Shown here in pieces: positions 18,765 through 27,112 of a DNA stretch of 64,000 bases (positions within the stretch are counted from its first letter, which is position 1; the number at the start of each line of letters is the position of its first letter). Both the position numbers and the translations under genes were made by a program. Source of the DNA: Arthrobacter sp. PGP41 (lineage in GTDB: Bacteria; Actinomycetota; Actinomycetes; Actinomycetales; Micrococcaceae); NCBI RefSeq assembly GCF_002953935.1, contig NZ_CP026514.1, positions 806,001 through 870,000 of the forward strand. The letters run 5' to 3'. The notes under the pieces are model-generated. The model was not told the origin of the DNA. It made no database searches and saw nothing but the letters and a program-made list of their open reading frames with translations.

Positions 18765-18804
18765 CCCCGTTCGGGGCGTGCCGGCATACCCCCAAGATGC
18801 CGGC
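18765..18804 (+). promoter_or_regulatory. Two hairpins in the leader of the second NlpC/P60 gene
   Basis: CCCCG-TT-CGGGG (18765-18776) and GCCGGCAT-N9-ATGCCGGC (18780-18804), both perfect, lie 55-95 bases before the start codon. No ydaO consensus is present, so this gene is not obviously under c-di-AMP control as its neighbours are. Confidence 0.45.
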
Positions 18805-18859
18805 GCGTCCGCATCCCTTGGTGCCCACAACGGCCTGAGGAAAACGAAAGAGAGAACTG

Positions 18860-19621
18860 ATGACTACTCGTGCCACCGCACGGCATCGCGCCGAAGTCAC
18901 CAAAACCAACTCAATCGCCATCATCGCCAAGGCTGTCGGCGAGAACGCCGGTGGCGTAGGCCGCCAGGCCGCGGTCATCGCCGCCGCTTCCGGCCTGGTA
19001 CTGACCAGCGGCATCGCGGCAAACGCTGCCGACTCCAACGTCCAGCGCGACTCCGCTCCCGCATCCACCCTGGAAGTTGAATCGGCCGTCGAAGCCCCCA
19101 TCTCCGCGGCTTCCACGATCAACATCACCTTCGAAAAGCCCGCCGTCACCACCACGCCGGCCCCGGTTATCGAAGAACCCGCACCTGTCGAGGTCCAGGA
19201 GGCCGAGCCGGCCCCCGTCGCCAAGCCTGCTGCTCCCAAGGTCACCGCCACGGTTTCCACGGCCCCTGCCGCCGCTCCCACTGCTTCCGCCAGCGGCAAG
19301 GGTGCAGCCATCCTGTCCGCTGCGTACGCCCAGTTGGGCGTTATGCAGGACTGCACGATGCTGGTCACGAACTCCCTGGCAGCAGTGGGGATCAACTTCC
19401 ACGACTGGCCTGCAGGCTACCTCTCCCTGGGCCGCACCGTCAGTGCCGCTGAGGCGCAGCCGGGCGACCTGATCTACTACGCAGACGGTGGCGCCGGCAT
19501 GGCACACATTGCTGTCTACGCAGGCAACGGCCAGGCCGTCCACGGTGGCTACAACGGAAACCAGACGGTGGTCTTCAGCGCCAACGTCGGCTCCGGCCCC
19601 GTCTTCATCCGGGTTAACTGA
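18860..19621 (+). CDS. Secreted NlpC/P60-family protein
   Basis: A 253-residue exported protein. The N-terminus (about 27-57) is closely similar to that of the preceding NlpC/P60 gene (shared Val-Gly-Arg-Gln-Ala-Ala-Val-Ile-Ala-Ala-Ala-Ser-Gly-Leu). Residues 58-145 are a Pro/Ala/Val/Glu-rich linker, and about 148-253 form a divergent NlpC/P60 domain with Cys in Gln-Asp-Cys-Thr-Met-Leu-Val and His in Met-Ala-His-Ile-Ala-Val-Tyr-Ala-Gly. The usual Asp-Cys-Ser-Gly-Phe is replaced by Asp-Cys-Thr-Met-Leu, so substrate preference may differ. The ATG follows GAAAGAGAGAACTG. Confidence 0.88.
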   Translation: MTTRATARHRAEVTKTNSIAIIAKAVGENAGGVGRQAAVIAAASGLVLTSGIAANAADSNVQRDSAPASTLEVESAVEAPISAASTINITFEKPAVTTTPAPVIEEPAPVEVQEAEPAPVAKPAAPKVTATVSTAPAAAPTASASGKGAAILSAAYAQLGVMQDCTMLVTNSLAAVGINFHDWPAGYLSLGRTVSAAEAQPGDLIYYADGGAGMAHIAVYAGNGQAVHGGYNGNQTVVFSANVGSGPVFIRVN

Positions 19622-19652
19622 GACGCCACCACCGGCGGTCCAACCAGGACGC

Positions 19653-19685
19653 AAAGAACCCTTGCCCTCGCGGCAAGGGTTCTTT
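19653..19685 (+). terminator. Rho-independent terminator after the second NlpC/P60 gene
   Basis: A perfect 14-bp stem (AAAGAACCCTTGCC at 19653-19666, complement at 19672-19685) with loop CTCGC, followed by CCTTTTAATT. Confidence 0.9.
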
Positions 19686-19880
19686 CCTTTTAATTGCGCG
19701 CTGCTCCGGCCGTTCAGCATGCGCCCCTTGACTGGACCGACACGACAGTTCTGGGACAGGGCGATTAGCTGAACACGCGCTTCTGTGTTTACTCTTGTGG
19801 TGTCGATCCATAGCCCGGACATGCCGAGGGCAGCCGGCCCTCGTGCCCCTGGACGGGTGCGGCCGTGAAGAGGTACGTGC

Positions 19881-20381
19881 ATGCGCACTCTCGTTCTGAA
19901 TGCTGGGTATGAGCCCCTGGCGGTGATCACTTTCCGCCGGGCGCTGGTGCTTGTGCTCACGGGCAAGGCCAGCGTGGTTGCCGAAGGCGATGATCCCGTG
20001 GTGGGACCGCAGGAAATCCTGGGACGTCCCTCCGTGATTCTCCTGAACCGCTACATCCGTCCGAGGTACAACCAGGCCACCGCTGTCAGCCGCCGCGGGG
20101 TGCTCAGACGCGACGGCCACAGATGCGCGTACTGCGGAAAAGCGGCCCACACCATCGACCATGTCCACCCCAAGTCCCGGGGCGGTGAGGACTCCTGGGA
20201 GAACCTGGTGGCGGCCTGCCTGCGCTGCAACAACGTCAAGGGCGACCATACGCCGGCTGAAATGGGCTGGAAACTACGTTTCGTCCCGGAGCCACCGCAT
20301 GGAACCATCTGGCAGATCAAGGAACTTGAGAAACCCACCCCCGCCTGGGATCCGTTCCTGCTGCCGGAGCGCGCCGCCTGA
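19881..20381 (+). CDS. HNH endonuclease family protein
   Basis: A 166-residue protein. The C-terminal half is an HNH module: a zinc-binding Cys-Ala-Tyr-Cys, Asp-His-Val-His-Pro-Lys-Ser-Arg-Gly-Gly catalytic region, Glu-Asn-Leu-Val-Ala-Ala-Cys and Cys-Asn-Asn-Val-Lys-Gly. The N-terminal 75 residues (Leu-Val-Leu-Asn-Ala-Gly-Tyr-Glu-Pro-Leu) are typical of the widespread housekeeping-type HNH proteins of actinobacteria and cyanobacteria, whose role is unclear. Nothing nearby suggests a phage or restriction system. About 195 bases between the upstream terminator and this gene hold no other recognisable element. Confidence 0.9.
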   Translation: MRTLVLNAGYEPLAVITFRRALVLVLTGKASVVAEGDDPVVGPQEILGRPSVILLNRYIRPRYNQATAVSRRGVLRRDGHRCAYCGKAAHTIDHVHPKSRGGEDSWENLVAACLRCNNVKGDHTPAEMGWKLRFVPEPPHGTIWQIKELEKPTPAWDPFLLPERAA

Positions 20382-20430
20382 CCGGAAACCTTCGGCACGC
20401 CGCAACGCCACAGATGGCTAGGCTGGGGGA

Positions 20431-21072
20431 ATGGAACAGAACCGGCTGGACTTCGATGCAGTGATCCTGGCCGGTGGCCGGTCCTCCCGCTTGGGTGGGG
20501 TCCCGAAACAGGACCTGGTTTTCCACCATGACACCCTCCTCGAGCGCGCACTGGCCGCTGCAGCAGGTGCTTCGCGCACGGTGGTGGTGGGCCCGGGAGC
20601 CGGACATTCACTTCCCGGAGTACTTTTCTGCCGGGAGCAGCCGCAGTTCGCAGGGCCGGCAGCCGCCATCTCCGCCGGACTCGACGCCTTGGCCCGGGAC
20701 GGGCGCGGGGCGGAGTTCACCCTGGTGCTGGCGTGTGACATGCCGCTGGTCCGGGACGCAGTGCCGGTACTGGTGGCCGCGATGGTTTCAGCGGACGCAG
20801 ACGGGGCCATGGCCCGCGCAGAAGACGGCCGGCTCCAGCCGCTGGCCGGTCTTTACCGCACAGCTGCGTTAAAAACATCGGCAGCACAGCTCTCGTCCCG
20901 TGGTGCCCTTATTAACGGCTCCGTGCGCTCCCTCCTTGCTAGTCTGGAGGTGCAGCCTGTCACCGTCCCTGCAGGTTCCACGGCAGACGTGGACACCTGG
21001 GATGATGCCGCCGCACTAGGGATTGCCGCCGGCAACCAGGACAAAGGCCAGGACCGGCGCAACCGCAGTTAA
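20431..21072 (+). CDS. mobA: Molybdenum cofactor guanylyltransferase, MobA-like
   Basis: A 213-residue nucleotidyltransferase that would attach GMP (or CMP) to molybdopterin. The N-terminal signature Leu-Ala-Gly-Gly-Arg-Ser-Ser-Arg-Leu-Gly-Gly with a Lys shortly after, and Leu-Ala-Cys-Asp-Met-Pro-Leu for metal binding, are present. It heads a probable operon with DUF6457 and moeA, which supports the Moco role over other sugar-nucleotide transferases. The ATG at 20431 follows GGGG. Confidence 0.88.
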   Translation: MEQNRLDFDAVILAGGRSSRLGGVPKQDLVFHHDTLLERALAAAAGASRTVVVGPGAGHSLPGVLFCREQPQFAGPAAAISAGLDALARDGRGAEFTLVLACDMPLVRDAVPVLVAAMVSADADGAMARAEDGRLQPLAGLYRTAALKTSAAQLSSRGALINGSVRSLLASLEVQPVTVPAGSTADVDTWDDAAALGIAAGNQDKGQDRRNRS

Positions 21073-21082
21073 ATAGGGAGGC

Positions 21083-21382
21083 ATGTTCGTGAAAAGCCAG
21101 GATGAAACGCTGGAGGAGTGGTGCAGGTCCCTGCTCCAGGCCTATGAACTGGAGGACGTCCAGGTGGACGTCAACGCCATCCTCGCCCTGGCCGGTGTGG
21201 CCGCCCATTCGGTGGTCCGTCCGGCCGCGCCCCTGACGACGTTCATTGCGGGTTATGCCGCCGGGCTGGCGTCCGGGTCGGGCCGGGCACCCAATGCTGC
21301 ATCCATGGAGTCCGCGCTGGCCGTGGCCCGTTCCCTGGCTGCCGACTACGATGCTGAAGCCGCCGGGGCTCCCGGCGAATGA
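21083..21382 (+). CDS. DUF6457 domain-containing protein
   Basis: A 99-residue helical protein between mobA and moeA. The Leu-Glu-Glu-Trp-Cys start, Val-Asp-Val-Asn-Ala-Ile-Leu-Ala-Leu-Ala and Arg-Pro-Ala-Ala-Pro-Leu-Thr-Thr-Phe-Ile-Ala-Gly-Tyr-Ala-Ala-Gly motifs resemble the family often found with molybdopterin genes in actinobacteria. Function unknown; perhaps a Moco insertion or handling helper. A strong AGGGAGG ribosome site precedes the ATG and the stop overlaps moeA by four bases. Confidence 0.82.
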   Translation: MFVKSQDETLEEWCRSLLQAYELEDVQVDVNAILALAGVAAHSVVRPAAPLTTFIAGYAAGLASGSGRAPNAASMESALAVARSLAADYDAEAAGAPGE

Positions 21383-22755
21383 CGAAGGACTCCCAGGAAG
21401 TAGCGGATGCCCCCGAGGGCGGGGAACCGAGGCACCTCGACCATACGTGGGAAGACGCCCGGCAGGCAGCGTTCGACGCCGGCACTCCAATCCCCGCCGG
21501 CCCTGTTCCCTTGGAACTGGCCCTCGGACGCAGGCTGGACCAGGACATTGTGGCCTTGCAGGAGATGCCCCACTATGCGTCGTCGGCGATGGACGGCTGG
21601 GCCGTTAACGGCACAGGGCCGTGGATTCTGGTGGAAGCAGGTTCGCCGCTGGCCCCGCACCAGGCCAGTCCCATTGCTACGGGGGGACTCATACCGCCCG
21701 GGGCAAAGGCGGTGCTGCGCAGCGAAAGCGCCCGCCTGGACAAAGACGAAGACGGGCTGCCCGTCCTGGTGACCGGCGGCACTGCCCGTCCTGGCGAACC
21801 CCGCACAGGCCAGCATGTCCGGAAAGCAGGGGAGGAGGCCTCGGAAGGGGACATCCTCGTCAAGGCCGGGGCGGTGCTGAACCCTGCGCACCTCGCCCTC
21901 GCCGCCCTTGCCGGTTATGACGAACTGGTGGTCCAGGGAAAGCCCCTGGTCCGGCTGCTGCTGACCGGTTCTGAAGTGGTTGGGCGCGGCGTGCCGGTTC
22001 CAGGCCAGGTGCGTGACACTTTCGGCCCGCAGCTGCCCGCCGTGGTGGGCATGCTGGGCGGGCTGGCCGGCGGGCAGCAACGGATCGGCGATTCGTACGC
22101 TGAGTGGCTGGCGGCACTGGAGGACGTGATTCCCGGGGTGCCGGGCGCGCCGGACCTGCCGGCCGACGTCGTCATCACCACGGGCGGGACGGGAAAGTCC
22201 GGAACGGACCACCTTCGCAGGGCAGTGCGGGAGCTGGGCGGACGGCTGATTATTGACGGCGTGGCCATGCGTCCCGGACACCCGGCCGTCCTGGCCGAAC
22301 TTCCGGACGGGCGGTTCGTACTGGGACTGCCGGGAAACCCCCTTGCAGCCATGATGGCCCTCTCCACAGTGGGGGCCCCGCTGCTGGCGGCGCTGGGACA
22401 CCGCCCCCTGCCCGCAGTGCAGGAGGTGCCCTGCGGAACCACCCTCGATCCCGAACCCGGGCGCACGCGCCTGGTCCCGTTCCGCCTGCTTTACGGCATG
22501 GCCTCTCCGGCCCAGCACACCGGCCCGGGCATGATGCGCGGGCTGGCTTCAGCGGACGGCGTGATGGTTGTGCCTCCCCATGGGGTGCAGTTGGGAGAGC
22601 TGGTGCCCGCCTTTGCCCTTCCCTGGGGGCCGCCCATCCCCGCGCCACCCGACCCCGCTGCCAAGCCGAAGGCGCGCAGTGCCGGACGGACAGGCAGGCC
22701 GGCCGCCAAACCGGCGCCGGCCGGCCCCGTAGACTGGAGCGCACTCCTTGGCTGA
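21379..22755 (+). CDS. moeA: Molybdopterin molybdenumtransferase MoeA
   Basis: A 458-residue enzyme inserting molybdate into adenylylated molybdopterin. Signature segments include Ser-Ser-Ala-Met-Asp-Gly-Trp-Ala-Val near residue 73, the Thr-Gly-Ser-Glu-Val segment and Thr-Thr-Gly-Gly-Thr-Gly-Lys-Ser-Gly-Thr-Asp, and Leu-Pro-Gly-Asn-Pro-Leu-Ala-Ala in domain III. The C-terminal roughly 45 residues are a Pro/Ala/Lys-rich extension. It overlaps the DUF6457 gene by ATGA, so translation is coupled. Confidence 0.92.
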   Translation: MTKDSQEVADAPEGGEPRHLDHTWEDARQAAFDAGTPIPAGPVPLELALGRRLDQDIVALQEMPHYASSAMDGWAVNGTGPWILVEAGSPLAPHQASPIATGGLIPPGAKAVLRSESARLDKDEDGLPVLVTGGTARPGEPRTGQHVRKAGEEASEGDILVKAGAVLNPAHLALAALAGYDELVVQGKPLVRLLLTGSEVVGRGVPVPGQVRDTFGPQLPAVVGMLGGLAGGQQRIGDSYAEWLAALEDVIPGVPGAPDLPADVVITTGGTGKSGTDHLRRAVRELGGRLIIDGVAMRPGHPAVLAELPDGRFVLGLPGNPLAAMMALSTVGAPLLAALGHRPLPAVQEVPCGTTLDPEPGRTRLVPFRLLYGMASPAQHTGPGMMRGLASADGVMVVPPHGVQLGELVPAFALPWGPPIPAPPDPAAKPKARSAGRTGRPAAKPAPAGPVDWSALLG

Positions 22756-22836
22756 GGCGTGCCCGCATGGTGCAGCCACGCTGGCATCACCCCAAAGCGG
22801 TTGCGATGATGGAGACATGGACAGGAACGGTGGAAG

Positions 22837-23715
22837 ATGGGACGCGTGACCCAGCGCCGCAAGGTGCACAAGTATGTACTGGACGGCTCCCCGAAGGCCC
22901 TCGAGTTCCCGGTCCGGTACCGGGAGGACGTCCTGGCGGTGGAAGAGCCGCTGGAAATCCGGCTGGGCAGCCTGTCCTACTCGGTAACCATGCGCACGCC
23001 GGGGGATGACTTTGACCTGGTGGCCGGGTTCCTGGTCTCCGAGGGCGTCATCTGGGAGTCCGGCCAGCTCGTTTCGCTGCGCTTTTGCGCCGGGGAAGAC
23101 GAAAACGGGGTGCAGACCTTCAACGTGGTGGAGGCCCAGCTGCGGCCAGGCGTTGAGCTTCCTTCAATCGGCCGGCACGTCTACACCTCCAGCTCATGCG
23201 GCATCTGCGGGACCGACTCCATAGAATCCGTCCGGAAATCCTCGCACTTCAGCCCCGCCGGGGATCCCCTGAGCGTCTCCGCGGAGGTGCTTGCCTCGCT
23301 TCCGGGCATCCTCCGGGAGTCCCAGCGCCTCTTTGACGACACCGGCGGCGTCCATGCTGCCGGGCTTTTCAAAATAGGGGACGACGGCGGCGCCCAGCTT
23401 CTGTGCCTTCGGGAGGATGTGGGGCGGCACAATGCCGTGGACAAGGTTGTGGGGTGGGCCCTGCGCGAAGGTCTGCTGCCGCTGAGCGGCACCGTGCTCC
23501 AGGTTTCCGGCCGGGCATCCTTCGAGCTGGTCCAAAAGGCCGCGCTCGCCGGAATCCCCGTCCTCGCCGCGGTCAGTGCACCGTCGAGCCTTGCCGTCGA
23601 ACTGGCCGAGGCCAGCGGAGTGACCCTCGCCGGCTTCAGCAGGGGAACAAGCCTTAACATCTATGCCGGTGACGGAAGGATACGGCGGCCGGTGGCTGCC
23701 GCGCCGCCGTCGTAA
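22837..23715 (+). CDS. fdhD: Formate dehydrogenase accessory sulfurtransferase FdhD
   Basis: A 292-residue sulfur carrier that passes sulfur from a cysteine desulfurase to the Mo-bis-MGD cofactor of formate dehydrogenase. The catalytic Cys-Gly-Ile-Cys motif is at residues 121-124, followed by Gly-Thr-Asp, and the Asp-Val-Gly-Arg-His-Asn-Ala-Val-Asp-Lys signature is intact. It lies 81 bases after moeA, perhaps in the same transcript. No formate dehydrogenase subunit is in the window. Confidence 0.95.
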   Translation: MGRVTQRRKVHKYVLDGSPKALEFPVRYREDVLAVEEPLEIRLGSLSYSVTMRTPGDDFDLVAGFLVSEGVIWESGQLVSLRFCAGEDENGVQTFNVVEAQLRPGVELPSIGRHVYTSSSCGICGTDSIESVRKSSHFSPAGDPLSVSAEVLASLPGILRESQRLFDDTGGVHAAGLFKIGDDGGAQLLCLREDVGRHNAVDKVVGWALREGLLPLSGTVLQVSGRASFELVQKAALAGIPVLAAVSAPSSLAVELAEASGVTLAGFSRGTSLNIYAGDGRIRRPVAAAPPS

Positions 23716-23763
23716 GCTTAACTTGCGCGCAGGGCAACGTCCGGGATGCGTTTTCCGAAAGGG

Positions 23764-23792
23764 TTGGTAAACGGGCTACCAGCGGGTAGATT
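23764..23792 (+). promoter_or_regulatory. Promoter of the alpha-mannosidase gene
   Basis: A -35 box TTGGTA (23764-23769), 17 bases and a -10 box TAGATT (23787-23792), about 55 bases before the start codon. Consensus-based prediction. Confidence 0.45.
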
Positions 23793-23845
23793 TATCCATC
23801 GAATGGACAGCATGCTCCAGTCCCAACCGCTAAAGAAGGCCCACA

Positions 23846-26800
23846 TTGCATGACGACCGCCGGATAACGGAAGTCCGCCTCCAAAGGTTCGTGCGTGAGC
23901 GCATCAGCCCGGCGGTCTACAGCCGGAGCCTTCCCCTCGCGCTGAGCAGCTGGGATGCGCCCGACGAGCCAGTCCCCGCGCTGGAGGCAATGCGGCAGGA
24001 CTTCCAGCCGCAGGAGCATGGGGTCCCTTGGGGCAAGCCGTGGGGGACGAAGTGGCTCCGGCTCCAGGGCGAGGTCCCCGAATCGTGGGGCACCGGGCCG
24101 GATACCACTGTTGAAGTGCTCGTGGACCTTGGATTCACTACCGAAATTCCCGGCTTCCAGTGCGAAGGCATGGCGTGGCGTCCCGACGGCACCATCATCA
24201 AGGCTGTCTCGCCCAGGAACCAGTACATACCGCTGAAGCTGCTGGGTGGCGGCATGGCGGTCGACTTCTACGTGGAGGCCGCCGCGAACCCGGACGTGGC
24301 GCAGGGCTGGACCTTTGCCGCCATGCCGTACGGCGACAAATCAACGGCCGGGACGGCGCCACAGTACCGGCTGGGGAACATCGCCATTGCGGAAATGAAC
24401 CAGGCGGTCTGGGAACTCCAGCAGGATATCTGGACCCTCTCCGGCCTGATGGCGGAACTGCCCCTGGAACTGCCGCGGCGGCATGAAATCCTCCGCGCCC
24501 TTGAACGCATGATGGACATCATGGACCCGGACGATGTTGCGGGCACGGCGGCAGCAGGACGTGAAGCACTTGCTGAAGTACTGGCCCGGCCGGCCTATGC
24601 CTCAGCGCACCAACTGGTGGCCACCGGCCACGCCCACATCGACTCCGCCTGGCTTTGGCCGGTGCGGGAGACTGTCCGCAAGTGTGCACGGACCTTCTCC
24701 AACGTGGTGTCCCTGATGGATGAACATCCGGACTTTGTGTTCTCCTGTTCCTCGGCCCAGCAGCTGGCCTGGATCAAGGAGCTCTACCCTGAGTTGTTCA
24801 GCCGTATCCGCGAGAAGGTCCGCGCCGGCCAGTTCGTCCCCGTGGGCGGCATGTGGGTCGAGTCGGACACCAATATGCCCGGCGGTGAGGCCATGGCACG
24901 CCAGTTCGTGGAGGGCAAAGGCTTCTTCATGGCTGAATTCGGCATTGAGTGCCACGAAGCCTGGTTGCCTGATTCATTTGGCTACTCCGCTGCACTGCCG
25001 CAGATCGTCAAGTCTGCCGGCAGCCGCTGGTTCCTGACCCAAAAGATCTCCTGGAACCAAACCAACAAGTTTCCCCATCACACCTTCAACTGGGAGGGCA
25101 TCGACGGCACCAGACTGTTCACCCACTTCCCGCCGGTAGACACCTACAACTCGGAGCTGACCGGCCGCGAACTGGCCCACGCTGAACGGAACTACCGCGA
25201 CCATGGGCGTGGCACGGTATCCCTGGTGCCGTTCGGCTACGGCGACGGCGGCGGCGGACCAACCCGGGAAATGCTGGCGGCAGCGTCCCGCACCGCCAAT
25301 CTGGAAGGCTCGCCCAAAGTCCGGATCGGCTCGGCCGAGAGCTTTTTCACGCAGGCGGAGGAAGACTACCCCGTCCTGCCGGTCTGGGTTGGCGAGATGT
25401 ACCTCGAACTGCACCGCGGAACCTACACCAGCCAGGCCAGGACCAAGAAGGGCAACCGACGCAGCGAGCACCTGCTGCGGGAGGCAGAATTGTGGTGCAC
25501 CACGGCCGCCGTACGTACCAGCGGCGCCTACGCCTACCCGGCCGCCGAGCTCAAACGGCTCTGGCAACTGGTGCTGCTGCAGCAGTTCCATGACATCCTG
25601 CCCGGCAGCTCCATTGCCTGGGTACACCAGGATGCCGAGCGCAACTACCAGGCAATCGGCGAAGCCCTTGAAGCCATCATCGGCCAAGCGGCCGCCGCCG
25701 TGCTGGGAAACGGCGAACGGATGTTCCTGCTGAACGCAGCGCCGCATGCCAGGGCCGGCGTGGCCGCCCTGGCTGCGGGCGAACCGGCGGTGCCGGCCGA
25801 AGAGGTGTACGCCAAGGCCCATGACGGCGGCTACATCCTGGACAATGGCGTCATCCGCGCGGTGCTGGACGGTAACGGGCTCCTCACGTCATTGGTGGAT
25901 CATGCCACCGGGCGCGAAGCCATTGCCCCTGGCCAGCGCGGCAACCTCCTGGAACTGCACCGCGACACGCCCAACGAATGGGACGCCTGGGACATCGACG
26001 GGTTCTACCGGCGCAATGTCACGCCGCTGACCCAGGCGGCATCCCTGCGGTTGAGCCGGGAGGGGGCAGCGGCCGTTGTCTCGGTGGAGCGGCTTGCCGG
26101 CGCGTCCGCCGTTACTCAGCACATCAGCCTTGCGGCCGGCAGTCCCTCCCTGTCAATCACCACCTCCGTGGACTGGCAGGAACGCGAAAAGCTGCTGAAG
26201 CTCGGTTTCGCCCTGGATGTCCGGGCGGAGAGGTCGGCGGCGGAGACGCAGTTCGGCCACGTCTTCCGGCCCACCCACACCAATACGTCCTGGGAAACGG
26301 CAAAGTTCGAAATCTGCGCACACCGGTGGATCCACGTTGCCGAGCCAGGCTATGGCGTGGCCATCTCCAACTCATCCACCTATGGGCACGATGTCACGCG
26401 GAACATCAGGGATTCGGACGGCGGCACCACCACTACCGTGCGGCTTTCACTGCTGCGCGCCCCGAAGTTCCCGGATCCCGACGCCGACCGCGGGCTTCAT
26501 GAACTCACCGTCACCATCCGTCCGGGTGCCGGCATTGCCGGTGCCGTGGAGGAAGGCTACCGAACCAACCTCATGCCCCGGCTGGTCCGCGGCGCTTCAC
26601 CGGTGGAACCGCTCTTCTCCGTATCGAACCCTGCGCTGGTCATTGAAGCGGTCAAGCTGGCCGAGGACGGGTCCGGCGACGTGGTTGTCCGCCTGTACGA
26701 ATCACTGGGCGAGCGCTCTGCGGGGAAGCTCACGGCGAACTTTCAGGTGCGCTCCGTGACTGCCGTCGACTTGCTGGAGCGCCCGGTCCCGGCCCCCGGA

Positions 26801-26896
26801 GTGGAACCGGGCCAGGGCGGAGTGGATCTGGCTTTGAGGCCGTTCCAGCTGGTGACCCTGAGGGTGTCCCGGGCGGCTGGCCCAGCTTCGAAGTAA
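23846..26896 (+). CDS. Alpha-mannosidase, glycoside hydrolase family 38
   Basis: A 1016-residue retaining alpha-mannosidase. The catalytic domain covers about 255-560. Zn ligands are in Gly-His-Ala-His-Ile-Asp-Ser-Ala-Trp (His262, His264, Asp266) and the nucleophile is Asp376 in Leu-Pro-Asp-Ser-Phe-Gly. The middle helical and C-terminal beta-sandwich domains follow. There is no signal peptide, so it acts in the cytoplasm on imported mannosides. The TTG at 23846 is the likely start: AGAAGG lies seven bases before it and the reading frame has no better start nearby. It stands alone with its own promoter, and no sugar transporter is adjacent. Confidence 0.93.
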   Translation: MHDDRRITEVRLQRFVRERISPAVYSRSLPLALSSWDAPDEPVPALEAMRQDFQPQEHGVPWGKPWGTKWLRLQGEVPESWGTGPDTTVEVLVDLGFTTEIPGFQCEGMAWRPDGTIIKAVSPRNQYIPLKLLGGGMAVDFYVEAAANPDVAQGWTFAAMPYGDKSTAGTAPQYRLGNIAIAEMNQAVWELQQDIWTLSGLMAELPLELPRRHEILRALERMMDIMDPDDVAGTAAAGREALAEVLARPAYASAHQLVATGHAHIDSAWLWPVRETVRKCARTFSNVVSLMDEHPDFVFSCSSAQQLAWIKELYPELFSRIREKVRAGQFVPVGGMWVESDTNMPGGEAMARQFVEGKGFFMAEFGIECHEAWLPDSFGYSAALPQIVKSAGSRWFLTQKISWNQTNKFPHHTFNWEGIDGTRLFTHFPPVDTYNSELTGRELAHAERNYRDHGRGTVSLVPFGYGDGGGGPTREMLAAASRTANLEGSPKVRIGSAESFFTQAEEDYPVLPVWVGEMYLELHRGTYTSQARTKKGNRRSEHLLREAELWCTTAAVRTSGAYAYPAAELKRLWQLVLLQQFHDILPGSSIAWVHQDAERNYQAIGEALEAIIGQAAAAVLGNGERMFLLNAAPHARAGVAALAAGEPAVPAEEVYAKAHDGGYILDNGVIRAVLDGNGLLTSLVDHATGREAIAPGQRGNLLELHRDTPNEWDAWDIDGFYRRNVTPLTQAASLRLSREGAAAVVSVERLAGASAVTQHISLAAGSPSLSITTSVDWQEREKLLKLGFALDVRAERSAAETQFGHVFRPTHTNTSWETAKFEICAHRWIHVAEPGYGVAISNSSTYGHDVTRNIRDSDGGTTTTVRLSLLRAPKFPDPDADRGLHELTVTIRPGAGIAGAVEEGYRTNLMPRLVRGASPVEPLFSVSNPALVIEAVKLAEDGSGDVVVRLYESLGERSAGKLTANFQVRSVTAVDLLERPVPAPGVEPGQGGVDLALRPFQLVTLRVSRAAGPASK

Positions 26897-26942
26897 GCCG
26901 TGGGAGTGGGGCTTAGCGCCCCGAAAAGTGCCTTAAATAGGC

Positions 26943-26979
26943 TGAGTGGGGGCGGTCCCCAACGTCCCGCCACCACTCA
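26943..26979 (+). terminator. Hairpin after the alpha-mannosidase gene
   Basis: A 13-base arm TGAGTGGGGGCGG pairs with CCGCCACCACTCA (one mismatch), 11-base loop. It lies 46 bases after the stop codon, with no T tract, so it may be a Rho-assisted terminator or a stabilising 3' hairpin. The rest of the 216-base gap to the next gene holds only an AT-rich stretch (about 27060-27125). Confidence 0.5.
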
Positions 26980-27112
26980 TCCCCCCAATGCATGCAAAGG
27001 CCCCCGGAGCGCCAGCGTTCAAGAAATATCCCCGTTCGAAAACGCCCTGCGCTCCACCTTCACACATTCATGATTGTTTCATATTCTAATGTTTTTGTGA
27101 AAGCCCGCTCGG

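Noticed and set aside
19881..20381. HNH gene as part of a defence or restriction system
   Set aside because: The protein matches the widespread single-gene housekeeping HNH type and no methylase, helicase or effector gene is adjacent.
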